Shown: positions 9,053 through 20,017, counted from the first letter of the stretch. The stretch is DNA of 64,000 bases from Aurantiochytrium sp. KH105 (GCA_003116975.1 BGKB01000197.1:44133-108132); one strand, 5' to 3'. Translations and numbers: made by a program. Notes: generated by a model from the sequence alone, not told the origin.

Positions 9053-12000
9053 ATGGATCTCCGCGTCGCTCGTGTGCTCTTCATCGTTGTCGCCTTCACA
9101 AATCTCGTTGGTCTTACCCAGGCCACTTTCGAAAGCTTGCTCGATGACACCATATTCAAGCTCGCCGAACTCGACGTTGCTTTCGAGGTCCCCATTGATT
9201 TATTTGGTGCTATTATGGACGTGAGCGTCAGAAACCTTTCGTGCTACGACGTCTCAGTAGGCGACCTGTGGATCGAACCTAGTTTTGGCGATAATGAAAA
9301 CGTCCAACGCGCTTTCGAGGCTGGGATAAAAAACTTCAGTCTCACGTGTGCCTGGGCATCCACTGCGAAAGTGCATGCGTCATATAATGACAATTTGATT
9401 ACAGCTGACATTGCATTTGAGGTGAGCATAATGATCGACGATTTTGGAGTCGCGATCGCTTTGCAAAGCGAAAATTACGCAGAGTCTCCTCCCACGCAGC
9501 TCATGCTAAACTCCTGCAACATTGGTATTGACTGGGCCAAAAGCCTCGACTTTCAGGTGTCATTCGGAGAAGGTTTGGCTCCCTATGTCAAAGCTGCTCA
9601 GGATGTATTTGATAAGAATCTACTTGGCACCACTGCTGAGGCTTTAGAAAGTGTTTTTCATCTCAACGATGACGACAATTTGGTCTGCCAGCTATTGCAG
9701 AACTCCCTCACATCTGGAGTCGACGCCCTCGCTACGTTTCTTTCCGAGTACAAGGTAAAAGGAGAGGAATACGTGGACAGATTGAACGCGGAAGCCAGCG
9801 TGGCGCACATGAATGAAGAATGGGTCGACTTCGAAACGAGCGATATCTTCGGCATGGCTTTTGACGCTTTTAACAGTGGATTTGCACTCGATGATACGGG
9901 TCTTGCTCAAGTGAACTCCTCTGCTGCAGACCTCATTCGTTCCATCACCCAGAACACGGGTACTTTTGCCATCGAAGCTGGGAATGCCACATTGATCAAC
10001 ACAAGCTTGGGGAACATGTTTGCCCTGAATCTTGAGCTCGAAAGCATCAAGCTTGTCGGGCTCGACCACGTCAGCAGCTTCAGTCCGGCACGGGTGTACG
10101 GCCCGCTTACGGTCGAAAGCAACATCTCCTTTGCCAGTCTTGAAGCAGAGATTGACCTCATTCTCGACCTGGAGGTTCTCAGCAGCGTCAGCGCGTCTCA
10201 GCGTCGCCGCCTCGAGCAGATGGGCATTTCTGTTCAGCGCGAGAAGTTCAGTCTTTCGCTCGACGTGAATGATCTCACCGTTAATCTGGCCTTTGCGATG
10301 GCGCTCAACAGTGTTCGGGCCTGGGATCTTGGCTTCGGCTCGGTGCTAGAGAATCCTTTCGAGTGTGTGCTCTCGACGATCGACCTCTTCCAGGCTGCAC
10401 GAGTTTGGGGCGAGGTTGGGACGTTCAACGAAGTTCCGGTCTTGTCGGATCTCATTAGTCGTAATGTGACGACCTTGATGCAGGGCATCTTGGAGGCTGC
10501 GCTGCACATCTATGGCCCGTCCGGATTGCAAGCGCTGCCCGGCATTTTGCTCGAGCAAGGTCCAGATTTGGTATCTTCAGCTTTTGGCTCGCTTATCCGC
10601 AACAGCGTATGCCCTGACCCTGTTGCGTACCAAGATGATGAGGTATACTTTGACTTTTCGAGCGACTCGTACTTTCGCCAGCTCGTTGACATGGTTGAGG
10701 ATGACATTGTTCCCGAGATAAATGAAGAGTACATCAGGCCAATGACACAGTCTCAGAGTGGTGAGCCAGGCTCTTATATCCTTCAAGAGGATGAGTCCAT
10801 GGCCGAACTGAGCATCCCAGTCGGTACATTTTCTATGTCGACTGCGGAGATTTCCGTGGGCGGCCTTGACAGCATGTATGATGTTCACTTTATGGAAAGC
10901 CCACGAACCTTTGTGCTGCACAATTCTTTCCGGATGGGCGGACCAATTGACAGCACCAACGATCGAAGACTTGCAGCTGCAAACGATACATCCCTGCCGC
11001 CCGTTACATTGTCGCTTGTTCTCGAGATCAATTTTGACGGTGACGCCACGAGCTTTGCCAACAAGTTCGAGTTTTCGGTTTCCTTTCAAGGATTGTACAC
11101 CAATGTGGACTTTCTCGCCAAGGTGAACAGGACCGACTTTGAGACGATGAGCATCGAGCAACTTCTCGACTTGAACTGTCTTCTTGCAAGACTTGACGAC
11201 GCAGCCATCGAAGCCTTTGACGTCAGTTTCGAAGCCATTCGCGTCGGTCTGCGATGCATCGAATGCACGTCGCCAGGTATAGTTGAGATGGAGCGCAAGG
11301 TTCAGAATGAGGAGTACCAGGATCAGTTCACAGATGTCATGAACGAGTGGATCGCCACAATCATCGAGCGATTCCGTGAGAAGATCGACCGCGCTCAGCT
11401 GGCCATCACCATCGAGGAGGCGCGGCAGGCGTGCGAGGGTACACTCACAGCGGAAAGCAGTAGCGAGGAGTATCATGCCGAGAGTGACTCGCGGCTCAGC
11501 ATATTTGGCATCATCGGCGGAATGGCGCTCACCATGATTGTAGGTATGGGCGCCGGCTGCTGTCTCAAGATCGGCCAACGTGGTTGCTGCTTGAGCTGCA
11601 GACGTCGTCTGCGCCTTTTGTGCTGCCGAAGGCTTCGCTCCATGTCGACTGATGCAGATGAAGGCCGCGAAGCCTCCGCATCGGTGTCCTCGCGCGGGTC
11701 AGATGACTTGGCAAGCAGATTTGGCGACATTTTTCGTTTCAACTCAACTGCCTCGGACTCGGCAGATATTGCGATTGCCGAAGACGCTCTCGACCTCGAC
11801 GCTCCTTCTCTTGTAAGGCAATTCGGCGGTGCTGCCGAACGCGGAAAGGATCCGGTCGTGATAGAGGCCGAATTTCGCCTCATGAGGCAGCGGCGCGCAA
11901 GTTTAGCCTTGCACCCAGCGGTGCCTTGGTATGCACGCTACGGCGTGCTGGGGATGCTTAGCATGAACGCTTTCCTTTTCGTGCTGGGCCATCTCATTGT

Positions 12001-13627
12001 GGCCGCCAACATCAATGTCCTGTTTACTGTCCTGGGCGACGAGGTTCTCATGGACAACGTGGCAGGGTTTTCTATTGGCAAGAGCATCAAGGATCTTTGG
12101 GACTCTGGGATTATTCCGCTGGCTCTCCTTCTTGCAAGTCTGAGCGGCGCCTTCCCCTACATCAAAGTGTTGACGATGCTCTTTTGCTGGATCACGCCGC
12201 CCCGCTTTCTATCGGTAACGCGGCGTGGCAAGGTTCTTGATGGCTTTGACACGGTTGGCAAGTGGTCTATGATTGACGTGTACGTCCTTTTGCTAATCAT
12301 GGTAGCCTTTGGCATCAACATCGAGAATCCACGGCTCGATATCTTGCCTGATGGCTTTTATGCCGCGCGAGTCTTTGTGGACCCCGCAGTGGGTCTCGTT
12401 TGTTTTACTGCAGCCGCCATGCTTTCACTTTTGTGCAACAATCTTCTTGTCTACTTTCACAGGAATGTCGTGGATGCCGACAACCAAGCTCTTCGCGAGC
12501 CCCAGCTGGCCGTTTCCGTGGCACGGCACTTGGAGGGAAAGTCGCCTGTATACGTTGACAACGACACTGAAGAGGTTCACTTCGAGGACTCTGATACTGC
12601 TGCTGCTGCTGCTGCCAACGCCTCAACAGCTTCTGCGTCCGCAGTGCAGGCAGTCACAAGGCAAGGTCGGCGATTTTCAACCTGGCTTGAGAGTGGCAAT
12701 GATAAGGAGGAGCTCGAGGTCGTAAGTTTGCGATCTTTCGCGCTGCAGGACGGACGACGCCTTCGTTTCACTCGAATTGGTCGGCACAGCATCAGCGCAC
12801 TACTATGCATTTGCGCGTTGCTTATTCTCGTGGGTCTCGTGATTCCATCGTTTGGCTTCCGCGTTCTTGGCGTCATTGGCATGTTCATGGATATTGATGA
12901 AGTCGAATCGTGGAAGCCATACTCTGTCCTAGACACCTTTGTGTTTGGCGCACGCCAAGCGTTTGAGTCTACCAACGACGAGCCTGGCTACATCGCAGGT
13001 GTTCTTTTTCTCTCCATGTCATACCTGGTGACGGCTGCGTTCTTTCCTCTGGTAACCTTGGGTGGACTGTCGTACATCTGGTTGGCCCCTCTCTCGATTC
13101 GCAGGCAAAAGTGGCTTTACCTGGTCACAGAAATTTGCTCCGCCTGGTCTTGCGTTGATGTATTCGTGGTTGGCCTCATTGTCGGTGTTTTGGAGCTCGG
13201 CCACATCTCCTATGTTCTTCTCAAGCCAGTGTGCAAGCATGTGCTGCCTCTCATCAATGATGTGCTTGTGCCAACAGGATTTGTGCAGGAAGAGAACGCC
13301 ACCTGCCTCTACATCGCATCAAGCCTTGAGCCTGGGTGTGCTCTTCTCGTTGCCGGGGCGCTGCTCTCCAACATTCTGTCCCAGCTTATTCTACGAGCTG
13401 CCCACGCAGCAATTCACGAGCGTGAAACCCAAGAGCATCCACCCGTTCGTGATTTCGAGACCCCTGATCCAAAGCACGAGGGGAAGAGCGGCAGGGTTGG
13501 ATGTCTTTTGCGCGGGTGCTTGAGGTTAGCGCGCCTACTGCGATGGATTGAGTATCTAGACCCTGAGGCGGGGTCTGCACCCGACACGATCGTTGTTGCT
13601 GCAGGTCAGCTTGCAGCTGGTTTCTGA
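9053..13627 (+). CDS. Secreted-domain (BPI/TULIP-like?) plus two PqiA-like membrane modules
   Basis: 1524 aa from the ATG at 9053. The upstream in-frame codon at 8969 is TTG, and the ATG begins a clear signal peptide (MDLRVARVLFIVVAFTNLVG). The ectodomain (about 25-815) has N-glycosylation sites, a few cysteines, and repeated amphipathic beta-rich segments that remind me of BPI/LBP (TULIP) lipid-binding proteins. A transmembrane helix at about 816-838 is followed by a Cys/Arg-rich juxtamembrane stretch (CCLSCRRRLRLLCC). Two multipass modules follow (about 956-1092 and 1246-1449). The first carries paraquat-inducible-protein-A features: a helix with SGAFPYIKVL, a PP pair, then RRGKVLDGFDTVGKWSMIDV. 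Bacterial PqiA works with MCE proteins in lipid trafficking between membranes. I infer a membrane lipid-handling protein. The PqiA call is fairly confident, the TULIP call weak. Confidence 0.8.
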   Translation: MDLRVARVLFIVVAFTNLVGLTQATFESLLDDTIFKLAELDVAFEVPIDLFGAIMDVSVRNLSCYDVSVGDLWIEPSFGDNENVQRAFEAGIKNFSLTCAWASTAKVHASYNDNLITADIAFEVSIMIDDFGVAIALQSENYAESPPTQLMLNSCNIGIDWAKSLDFQVSFGEGLAPYVKAAQDVFDKNLLGTTAEALESVFHLNDDDNLVCQLLQNSLTSGVDALATFLSEYKVKGEEYVDRLNAEASVAHMNEEWVDFETSDIFGMAFDAFNSGFALDDTGLAQVNSSAADLIRSITQNTGTFAIEAGNATLINTSLGNMFALNLELESIKLVGLDHVSSFSPARVYGPLTVESNISFASLEAEIDLILDLEVLSSVSASQRRRLEQMGISVQREKFSLSLDVNDLTVNLAFAMALNSVRAWDLGFGSVLENPFECVLSTIDLFQAARVWGEVGTFNEVPVLSDLISRNVTTLMQGILEAALHIYGPSGLQALPGILLEQGPDLVSSAFGSLIRNSVCPDPVAYQDDEVYFDFSSDSYFRQLVDMVEDDIVPEINEEYIRPMTQSQSGEPGSYILQEDESMAELSIPVGTFSMSTAEISVGGLDSMYDVHFMESPRTFVLHNSFRMGGPIDSTNDRRLAAANDTSLPPVTLSLVLEINFDGDATSFANKFEFSVSFQGLYTNVDFLAKVNRTDFETMSIEQLLDLNCLLARLDDAAIEAFDVSFEAIRVGLRCIECTSPGIVEMERKVQNEEYQDQFTDVMNEWIATIIERFREKIDRAQLAITIEEARQACEGTLTAESSSEEYHAESDSRLSIFGIIGGMALTMIVGMGAGCCLKIGQRGCCLSCRRRLRLLCCRRLRSMSTDADEGREASASVSSRGSDDLASRFGDIFRFNSTASDSADIAIAEDALDLDAPSLVRQFGGAAERGKDPVVIEAEFRLMRQRRASLALHPAVPWYARYGVLGMLSMNAFLFVLGHLIVAANINVLFTVLGDEVLMDNVAGFSIGKSIKDLWDSGIIPLALLLASLSGAFPYIKVLTMLFCWITPPRFLSVTRRGKVLDGFDTVGKWSMIDVYVLLLIMVAFGINIENPRLDILPDGFYAARVFVDPAVGLVCFTAAAMLSLLCNNLLVYFHRNVVDADNQALREPQLAVSVARHLEGKSPVYVDNDTEEVHFEDSDTAAAAAANASTASASAVQAVTRQGRRFSTWLESGNDKEELEVVSLRSFALQDGRRLRFTRIGRHSISALLCICALLILVGLVIPSFGFRVLGVIGMFMDIDEVESWKPYSVLDTFVFGARQAFESTNDEPGYIAGVLFLSMSYLVTAAFFPLVTLGGLSYIWLAPLSIRRQKWLYLVTEICSAWSCVDVFVVGLIVGVLELGHISYVLLKPVCKHVLPLINDVLVPTGFVQEENATCLYIASSLEPGCALLVAGALLSNILSQLILRAAHAAIHERETQEHPPVRDFETPDPKHEGKSGRVGCLLRGCLRLARLLRWIEYLDPEAGSAPDTIVVAAGQLAAGF

Positions 13628-13869
13628 CCATCTATCTATATCTTCTTTTCGCTCTCGAGCAACCTAAGAAATTTTTGCACGTTCATTTTTTTAAATTCTA
13701 GATATCGCAAACTAATGTCCGTGATGCCTGGCTACGGCTGATACTGCTACTGCTGCTGTAAATGTTGCGCAGCATTGACTTCACGAAGGAGAATCAACGA
13801 AGACTTCTGGACAGGCCTCGGCTTTGGATTTTCAGAATCTCCCCAAGCGACCCCACCACATCATCATCG

Positions 13870-13872
<3 letters not shown>

Positions 13873-13900
<28 letters not shown>
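13873..13900. repeat. (CT)n microsatellite
   Basis: Uninterrupted CT dinucleotide run, directly visible. It is the complement of the GA run at 14153-14180. Confidence 0.95.
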
Positions 13901-14148
13901 AGCGAGAGCGCCACTTTGTATCCCACAGCTCATCTTTATGAGACGATGCCAGTGAAAACAGCGCATTGCTTGCTATGTTATCTAAATACCTAGATGCTAC
14001 TTCAAGTTGGCCCCCGCCTCAACGGATAGGTGTGTACTTCTGCATAATAAGACTAAAGAATGCAACGTCGCAGGCGGAAGCTCTGGTTCGCAGGCTGTAA
14101 AAGCAGACAGACAGGACTGTTTAAATGACGTCGACAAGAATCAATGTG

Positions 14149-14152
<4 letters not shown>

Positions 14153-14180
<28 letters not shown>
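14153..14180. repeat. (GA)n microsatellite
   Basis: Uninterrupted GA dinucleotide run followed by AAAGAAAGAA, about 330 bases upstream of the next gene's start. Confidence 0.95.
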
Positions 14181-14184
<4 letters not shown>

Positions 14185-14507
14185 AAGAACGAGCGAGCGA
14201 GAGATTTTTTAGCGAGAGAAAGTACACCTACTGCATTCCATTGCACAGCATAGCGCTTTGCAACGTGGCGAGACCGTGCTGTCTCGTGCGACGTGCGCAG
14301 CAATCGCTGTGCGCGGGCACAGTTGTGAAAAGCTAGACTTTGCGGTCCACGCGCTTCTGCGGCGTGGTCTAGACAAGCGATAGTGTCGTGTGGTGTGAAT
14401 TCTCCGTATCGTGTTATTGAACATCGTGGGGTGTCGTGTCACGCCGTACGAGGCGATAAAGCTCTTGTCTCAGCTTAAAATCCGAAGGGTGCGACTCGCT
14501 ACGCACG

Positions 14508-17342
14508 ATGACGACGGAAACGGAGAAGATCGAAGAGCTCACTGCCAAGCTCGTGACCAAGGCAGAGCAGGTCTACGAGCTGAGCAACAAGGTGGACACA
14601 GAGCGGAGATTACGCGAAGAAGCCGAGACTGAACTCGCTCGGACTAAAGAAATGCTATCTGCGCTTCAGACTGCAGCGAAGACAACGCCAGAAGATCGAG
14701 ACGAAGACAACATTAATGTCGCGACTACAGAAACCGATCACAAAGTGCCTCAGGCAGCAGCAGAGTCAACGCCATGGGACGATGCAGCAAGTTCAGAAAC
14801 ACGAGCTCTCGCTATAGCTGAGAGGAAAGTAAAGTACCTCGAACGCGAGCTACGCCAGGTACGAAAAGCGCTCGCGACAATGCACGAGGAAAAGAAGCTG
14901 AATCTGAGCCGTGCTGCACGTGGCGAAGACGAAGTGACGCTTAAAACGCAGGAGCTCAAACAAAGTAACCTCAACTTGTTTTCGAGATTAGCGAGCGCGA
15001 AAAAAGCTACCAAGCTTGCGGAAGCCACGATTGAAAAACGCGACCGTCAAGTTTGCGTGCTCACCGAGCATGTCGAGAAGCTCATGACAGCGCTTCGGAA
15101 CGAAGGTGAAGCGAAAAAAACTGCCATCACCAAGCAGGAAGAACTTGCGGCGGCGCTGAGCGCCTCCAAAGATCGCAACGCGCAGCTCACTGCAACAAAC
15201 AAGAAGCTTTCTCGGCATGCCAGCTCGATTGACCAGCAAGACAAGATGATGGAAAAGCAACTTCAGGTTGTCGACGCAAAGTACCAAGCGCTGTACCGTA
15301 CCCATCAAACAAATAAGGCCAATGCTGCAAAATCGGAGGCCAAATTTGCCAAGCAGATCGAACAGGTCTCCGGCTGGGTTTGGACCTCAAAGCAGAGACA
15401 CGCCGACCTCGCAACGGCGCGAAACAACACCTTTCTGGGCGTTCTAAAGCTCTACGAGTCAATTTTTGGGAAGATGCGCACTGCGGTCGTGGACTTGCAA
15501 GAGACCGGATTGGACGATGACGGCGCACGCGCGTTGGCCAGAACGATTGAAGCTACCGTAGGCCGCACGAATCAGCGTGATGAGGCAAATGACCGCATCC
15601 ATGGCAAGCGCATCGACTCGTGGGAGGCCTCAGGAAAGAGTAGTCCACTTCCGTACTGGAGCGAGCACCGTCCGCGTCGGTCTTGCGTTCTGAATCTCTC
15701 CTTTAACGAAATCACCGACAAGGGTCTCAAGCCTCTTATGGTGGCGCTTGCCAAGTGCCGTCACATTGCCGAGGTCGACATCCGGGGCAATAAGATTACG
15801 CGCAAATCGCTTCCGTACATAGTTCATGCCCTGGTCTACAACGTCACGCTGGAGGCAATCGATATGTCTGGTAATCGATTCACAAAGGTCGACCTTGCCG
15901 AGTACCTTGCTCGATACGGATCAAGCACACATGCACCAGCTGGAAGCGACGATGCTGCAGGGGGCGCGGAGACCAGCGCGTCTCTCGGAAATGGAAAAAA
16001 CGAGCATGGAGAAGGCGCAGCGGGCACAAATAACGATGCTGGAAATGCCGACAGTGAGTGTGAACAGAGCGACGATGATTCGGATGGTATTTTCGAGGAG
16101 GACGACGACGACGACGCAGAGGAAGCAGAATTACGCTCGTATCCCGTTCTGTCGACAACAGATAAGGCTCATCACAGTATGTTCAGGTTTCACGACAGGA
16201 GGAGACCAAAGAGCGCGCCGCCGCGGCAGCAAGTCTCGTCCAAGGAGAGACAGCCAGACGCGTGGCTGCCACAACATGATTCTTACTCGCAGAATCCGCG
16301 GTCCAGCGTCGATGCCTTGCGCCGGGCTGATGTTATGCGAAGTATCAGCCGTGCGCGCTTGTATCCGCCAAAGCAATCGCCATATTCTGCTGCGGCGCGC
16401 ATCTCGCTCGACTCAATATCAAGCAAAATGGCGCACGCGAACCGACGTCCGCGTCCAAGACCTGAGACAGCGATGGTGAGTAGATTTGGAGGCCAAGAGC
16501 TCCCAATGGTGGCGTCGCCAACGAAGCGAAGCAACCTTACCAGCAGTGGGAAACTGAAATTTTCAAGCGGAAAAATTAAGCCGCGACTCGCTCGCTCGAA
16601 ATTGACGCAGGATACTGGTCAACTTGAACGCCCTCGTACCGCTGCAGGTCGGCTTAAAACCTCTGGAATCGGTGGGCTCCTCTCCCCGGTCCGAGGCACC
16701 GCGCAGGCAGGAAGGAGTCGGACGCCAAACGCTGCCGAAATGCGTTTGCGATCCTCGCCGTGGTCGCCCAAGAATACCTCAAATATCCAGTATGCGCCCG
16801 AAGACATGCAGGTAGCCTTCAAGTTTGCCCGTCGTGGCGACATTGGTGGTATCCTCAATCTGATGAAGCAACTTGAAAACTCGGTGAGCTTTCACGCGAA
16901 TATGCGACAGCTTCGTACGGGCGAGACCGCAACAATGCACGCAGCCCGCGCCGATCAGTCTGACATGATTCGTCTTTTGCTCGAAAAGGGCGCAAATATT
17001 AATGCCCTTTCCAATGAGGGCTGGGCCGCCTTGCACCATGCCGTGGATGCGAAGCAAGCAAGCACGGTCAAATTTCTCTTGCAGTATCGCGCCGACCCAA
17101 ACATTGGCGCTGGAATAGGCATTGGCACGGCGCTACATCTTGCCGTGCGACTGAACCGTCTCGAGGCGGTTTGTGTGCTTCTCGACGCTACAGATATTGA
17201 TTTGCAAGCCAAGGATGGCCGTGGGCGTACGCCTCTGGCATTGTCGATCCAGCGTAAGCATAATCAAGTCAAGCGACTCCTCACCGAAGCCATCGCGGCT
17301 CGGGAGAGCAAGGATGCCGAGAAATTGAGTGCAGAGCCTTAA
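14508..17342 (+). CDS. Coiled-coil / leucine-rich repeat / ankyrin repeat protein
   Basis: 944 aa. ATG at 14508. Residues 1-310 are a long charged coiled coil. Residues about 326-465 hold ribonuclease-inhibitor-type leucine-rich repeats (VVDLQETGLDDDGARALA; VLNLSFNEITDKGLKPL; AIDMSGNRFTKVDLAEYLAR). An acidic linker (EEDDDDDAEEAE, about 531) and a long basic disordered region follow. Residues about 763-930 hold four or five ankyrin repeats (DMIRLLLEKGANINALSNEG; TVKFLLQYRADPN). It is a protein-interaction scaffold without enzymatic motifs. Similar mixed proteins are common in flagellated protists, but location and partner cannot be read from the sequence. Its 3' end faces the lysyl-tRNA synthetase gene. 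Confidence 0.85.
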   Translation: MTTETEKIEELTAKLVTKAEQVYELSNKVDTERRLREEAETELARTKEMLSALQTAAKTTPEDRDEDNINVATTETDHKVPQAAAESTPWDDAASSETRALAIAERKVKYLERELRQVRKALATMHEEKKLNLSRAARGEDEVTLKTQELKQSNLNLFSRLASAKKATKLAEATIEKRDRQVCVLTEHVEKLMTALRNEGEAKKTAITKQEELAAALSASKDRNAQLTATNKKLSRHASSIDQQDKMMEKQLQVVDAKYQALYRTHQTNKANAAKSEAKFAKQIEQVSGWVWTSKQRHADLATARNNTFLGVLKLYESIFGKMRTAVVDLQETGLDDDGARALARTIEATVGRTNQRDEANDRIHGKRIDSWEASGKSSPLPYWSEHRPRRSCVLNLSFNEITDKGLKPLMVALAKCRHIAEVDIRGNKITRKSLPYIVHALVYNVTLEAIDMSGNRFTKVDLAEYLARYGSSTHAPAGSDDAAGGAETSASLGNGKNEHGEGAAGTNNDAGNADSECEQSDDDSDGIFEEDDDDDAEEAELRSYPVLSTTDKAHHSMFRFHDRRRPKSAPPRQQVSSKERQPDAWLPQHDSYSQNPRSSVDALRRADVMRSISRARLYPPKQSPYSAAARISLDSISSKMAHANRRPRPRPETAMVSRFGGQELPMVASPTKRSNLTSSGKLKFSSGKIKPRLARSKLTQDTGQLERPRTAAGRLKTSGIGGLLSPVRGTAQAGRSRTPNAAEMRLRSSPWSPKNTSNIQYAPEDMQVAFKFARRGDIGGILNLMKQLENSVSFHANMRQLRTGETATMHAARADQSDMIRLLLEKGANINALSNEGWAALHHAVDAKQASTVKFLLQYRADPNIGAGIGIGTALHLAVRLNRLEAVCVLLDATDIDLQAKDGRGRTPLALSIQRKHNQVKRLLTEAIAARESKDAEKLSAEP

Positions 17343-17827
17343 AAAAAAAAGAATGGATGGAAGAATTAGAAGAAGAAAAAGAACAAGAAGGAGCGGATCG
17401 CTCGTCCAGAAGAGGGGATGGAGGGTCGATGACTGGCACATGAGGTTTTCCGCTTGGTCAAGCTTATTCTTTAGACGATGAGAAGACGACGCTTATATCT
17501 GTGAATCTTTTAGCAATTGATAGTAGTAGGCCGTCTGGATGAATGGATGAATATATGTGGATGGATGGATGGATGGATGGATGGATGGATGGATGGATGG
17601 ATGAATACCAGTGTGCTTCACGTCGTGAGAAACCACTTTTTTGGGCTACAAGCTTGAGTGGCAACACAGACTAGCTATGTTTGGAGCCAAGCACAAAACC
17701 AGTTCCAGAAGAGAAAGTGAACGAAGGTAACGAGATTTTTTTGGTCTTCTTTCCACGATGGGAGGCGGCGCACCGAGGCGGCCAGAGAGAAGAAAAAAGG
17801 TAAGTAGGTCCACGCCGACTTGCACGT
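17343..17827. other. Convergent 3' intergenic region with (ATGG)n repeat
   Basis: 485 bases between converging genes; contains a tetranucleotide tract and A-rich sequence just after the upstream stop. Probably 3' UTRs and terminators only. Confidence 0.5.
17557..17602. repeat. (ATGG)n tetranucleotide microsatellite
   Basis: About eleven tandem ATGG units, directly visible. Confidence 0.95.
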
Positions 17828-19612
17828 TTACTCCTCGACGGCCGGGGCAGCAGCCTCGGCGTCGTCCTTCTGAAGGCCTCCCTCGGGCTTCATGGCAGGG
17901 AAGAGAATGACTTCCTTGATGGTGTTCTTGTTGGTAAGGAACATGGCCAAGCGGTCGATACCGAGACCCCAACCGGCCGTAGGGGGCAGGCCAACCTCGA
18001 GAGCCTCAATAAAGCCTTCGTCGATGGGCTGAGCCTCGTCATCACCGGCAGCCTTGTCCTTCATCTGACCTTCAAAGCGCTCGCGCTGGTCGACAGGGTC
18101 ATTCAACTCGGTGTAAGCGTTGGCGAGCTCCTTGGTCGCGACAAAGAGCTCAAAGCGCTCGGTGAGGAAAGGGTCATCACGGTGCTTCTTGGCGAGCGGC
18201 GACATGACGAGCGGATGGTCCGTAAGGAAAGTGGGGTTGATGCACTTGGACTCAAGGAACTCACCGACGAGTGTGTCGAACATGCGCGAAGAGGTGCGCG
18301 GCGAAGAGCACTCGAGCTCGTGCTTCTTGAGAAGGTCGTCGAGCATCTTGACGGCCTCGTCGCTGGCGAGATCGTTGGGGAATGTCACGCCGAGGGCCTC
18401 CTCAAGGCCGGACTTCATAGAGATACGCTTGAAGGGCGGCGTAAAGTCGATGGACATGGGTTCCTCAGCGCCGAGAGGCAGAAACTCGATCACATAGGAA
18501 CCGCAGATGGCCTTGACCATGCCGGACAAAAGCTCCTGGGTCATGTCCATGAGGTCGTTGTAGTCGGCGTAGGCCTCGTACATCTCGCATGCGGTGAACT
18601 CCGGGTTGTGGGTGGGGTCGATGCCCTCGTTACGGAAGTTCTTGCCGATCTCGTAGACGCGGTCAAGGCCGCCAACAACGAGCTTCTTGAGGAAGAGTTC
18701 CGGGGCCACGCGCATCGTCAGGTTGGCGTTGAGCGAGTTATGGTGGGTGATGAAAGGCTTGGCCGTGGCGCCGCCAGCCTGCATGTCAAGAACAGGAGTC
18801 TCCACCTCGAGGCAGCCCCGCGCATCGAAGAAACGGCGAATGTACGAAATAATCTGCGCCCGCTTGCAAAAGACATCTCGGGTGGCCGGAGTGAGCAAGA
18901 GGTCCAGATGGCGCTTGCGGTAGCGCGTGTCCTGATTCGTGAACATCTCCTGACCCTTCTTCTCAACGGGGAGCATGTGCATGCACGGGGTAAGCAGAAC
19001 AAGCTTGGACGGGAAAATGGAGAGCTCGCCCTTCTTGGACTTGCCGGGGAAACCAACAGCGCCAACGATATCGCCGCGGCGCAGCGAGTTGTGCGCCGCA
19101 AAGAAGGCATCCTCGCCGTCCTTGTAGTGCTGAAGCTGCGACATGATCTGCACGCGGTTGCCCTCGCCCTGGATGGTGTAAAAGACCATCTTGGAGCCCT
19201 GCGCGCGCTTGCCGATGATGCGGCCGGCGATGGAGACCTCGCTGGAGTCATCCTGCTTGCCATCCTCGAGACCCGAGAACTTTTCGATGAAGTCGCCGAG
19301 ACGCATGCTAACCTGGAACTTGTGCGGGTACAGCTTGGTGCCGCTCTCGGCGAGCTCCGCCAGGGCGCGCTGCCTGTTTTCCTTGTACTTGCTGGGATCC
19401 ACGATCTCCTCTTCGGCCTGAAGACCGCCCTTCTTGGCCCCGCCAGCTTCGGCGGCCTTGGCGGCCTTGGCGGCGGCCTTCTCGGCCTTGGCCTTGGCGG
19501 CTGCCTCCGCCTTGAGCCTCTTCTTCATCGCATTCTTGCTCTCCTTCTGCTCGCCCCCCTCGGGCGCCGCGGGGGCTGCCGCCGCCGCCGCCGCCGCTTG
19601 TTCCTCAGACAT
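17828..19612 (-). CDS. KARS: Lysyl-tRNA synthetase, cytosolic class II
   Basis: 594 aa. Charges tRNA-Lys with lysine using ATP. Seen: an Ala/Lys-rich N-terminal extension (1-80) typical of eukaryotic enzymes; an OB-fold anticodon-binding domain (about 125-235, with [14 protein letters not shown]); the class II core to about 585. Motif 1 region is [19 protein letters not shown], motif 2 [20 protein letters not shown], motif 3 [20 protein letters not shown]. Length matches the human cytosolic protein (597 aa). The ATG at 19612 opens directly into the usual MSEEQ-type tail. No organelle presequence is visible, so a second compartment would need another gene or isoform. A 592-codon + strand frame over it (18182-19960) is a composition shadow. 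Confidence 0.97.
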   Translation of the reverse strand: MSEEQAAAAAAAAPAAPEGGEQKESKNAMKKRLKAEAAAKAKAEKAAAKAAKAAEAGGAKKGGLQAEEEIVDPSKYKENRQRALAELAESGTKLYPHKFQVSMRLGDFIEKFSGLEDGKQDDSSEVSIAGRIIGKRAQGSKMVFYTIQGEGNRVQIMSQLQHYKDGEDAFFAAHNSLRRGDIVGAVGFPGKSKKGELSIFPSKLVLLTPCMHMLPVEKKGQEMFTNQDTRYRKRHLDLLLTPATRDVFCKRAQIISYIRRFFDARGCLEVETPVLDMQAGGATAKPFITHHNSLNANLTMRVAPELFLKKLVVGGLDRVYEIGKNFRNEGIDPTHNPEFTACEMYEAYADYNDLMDMTQELLSGMVKAICGSYVIEFLPLGAEEPMSIDFTPPFKRISMKSGLEEALGVTFPNDLASDEAVKMLDDLLKKHELECSSPRTSSRMFDTLVGEFLESKCINPTFLTDHPLVMSPLAKKHRDDPFLTERFELFVATKELANAYTELNDPVDQRERFEGQMKDKAAGDDEAQPIDEGFIEALEVGLPPTAGWGLGIDRLAMFLTNKNTIKEVILFPAMKPEGGLQKDDAEAAAPAVEE

Positions 19613-20017
19613 GGCGCCGCGCGCTGCTGCCGCTGCTGCCGCTGCCGCTGCTGCCGCCGCCGCTGCTGCTGCTCTTGCTGCCGCGCTGCTGCCGCTCTGC
19701 TGCCGCTCTGCGTGCCTCTGCGCGCGCCCGCGGTGCGGTGCTCGTCGTCGTCGCGCGAACGATCCTCGCCAACAATGCTCTTCTGCTCCCGTTGCGCGCT
19801 TTCCTGCTTGCTGCCTGCTTGCTGCCTGCTTGCTGGCTTGGAGCGATCAGGGCCATCACATTTGGGGGCCCAGGGGAACCTGAATCAAGCACGAGTCGGA
19901 GCTGGCTGGCTAGCTCGAAGAGGCAGGTATGGCGGATCTTCACGGTCAAGTTTGCGATGACCATGGTTCTGGAAAGAGAGTCGGGTTTCTATTTAGGTCG
20001 AGTACGTTCTGGTGGGC
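19613..20017. other. Intergenic region with GCC/GCT and CTGCTTG repeats
   Basis: 405 bases between two tandem minus genes. Immediately upstream of the synthetase start lies a run of GCT/GCC triplets (about 19618-19690), then repeated CTGCCTGCTTG units near 19803-19840. It is probably the synthetase promoter and 5' UTR. No gene seen. Confidence 0.45.

Larger units (their letters stand above)
13628..14507. other. Intergenic region with (CT)n and (GA)n tracts
   Basis: 880 bases between two tandem + genes. It holds a 28-base (CT)n tract and a 28-base (GA)n tract about 250 bases apart, which are complementary to each other. No convincing coding frame or RNA gene is visible. Confidence 0.5.

Noticed and set aside
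18182-19960. 592-codon + strand frame over the lysyl-tRNA synthetase gene
   Set aside because: It mirrors the synthetase codons; GC-rich third positions on the minus strand suppress stops on the other. No domain recognised.
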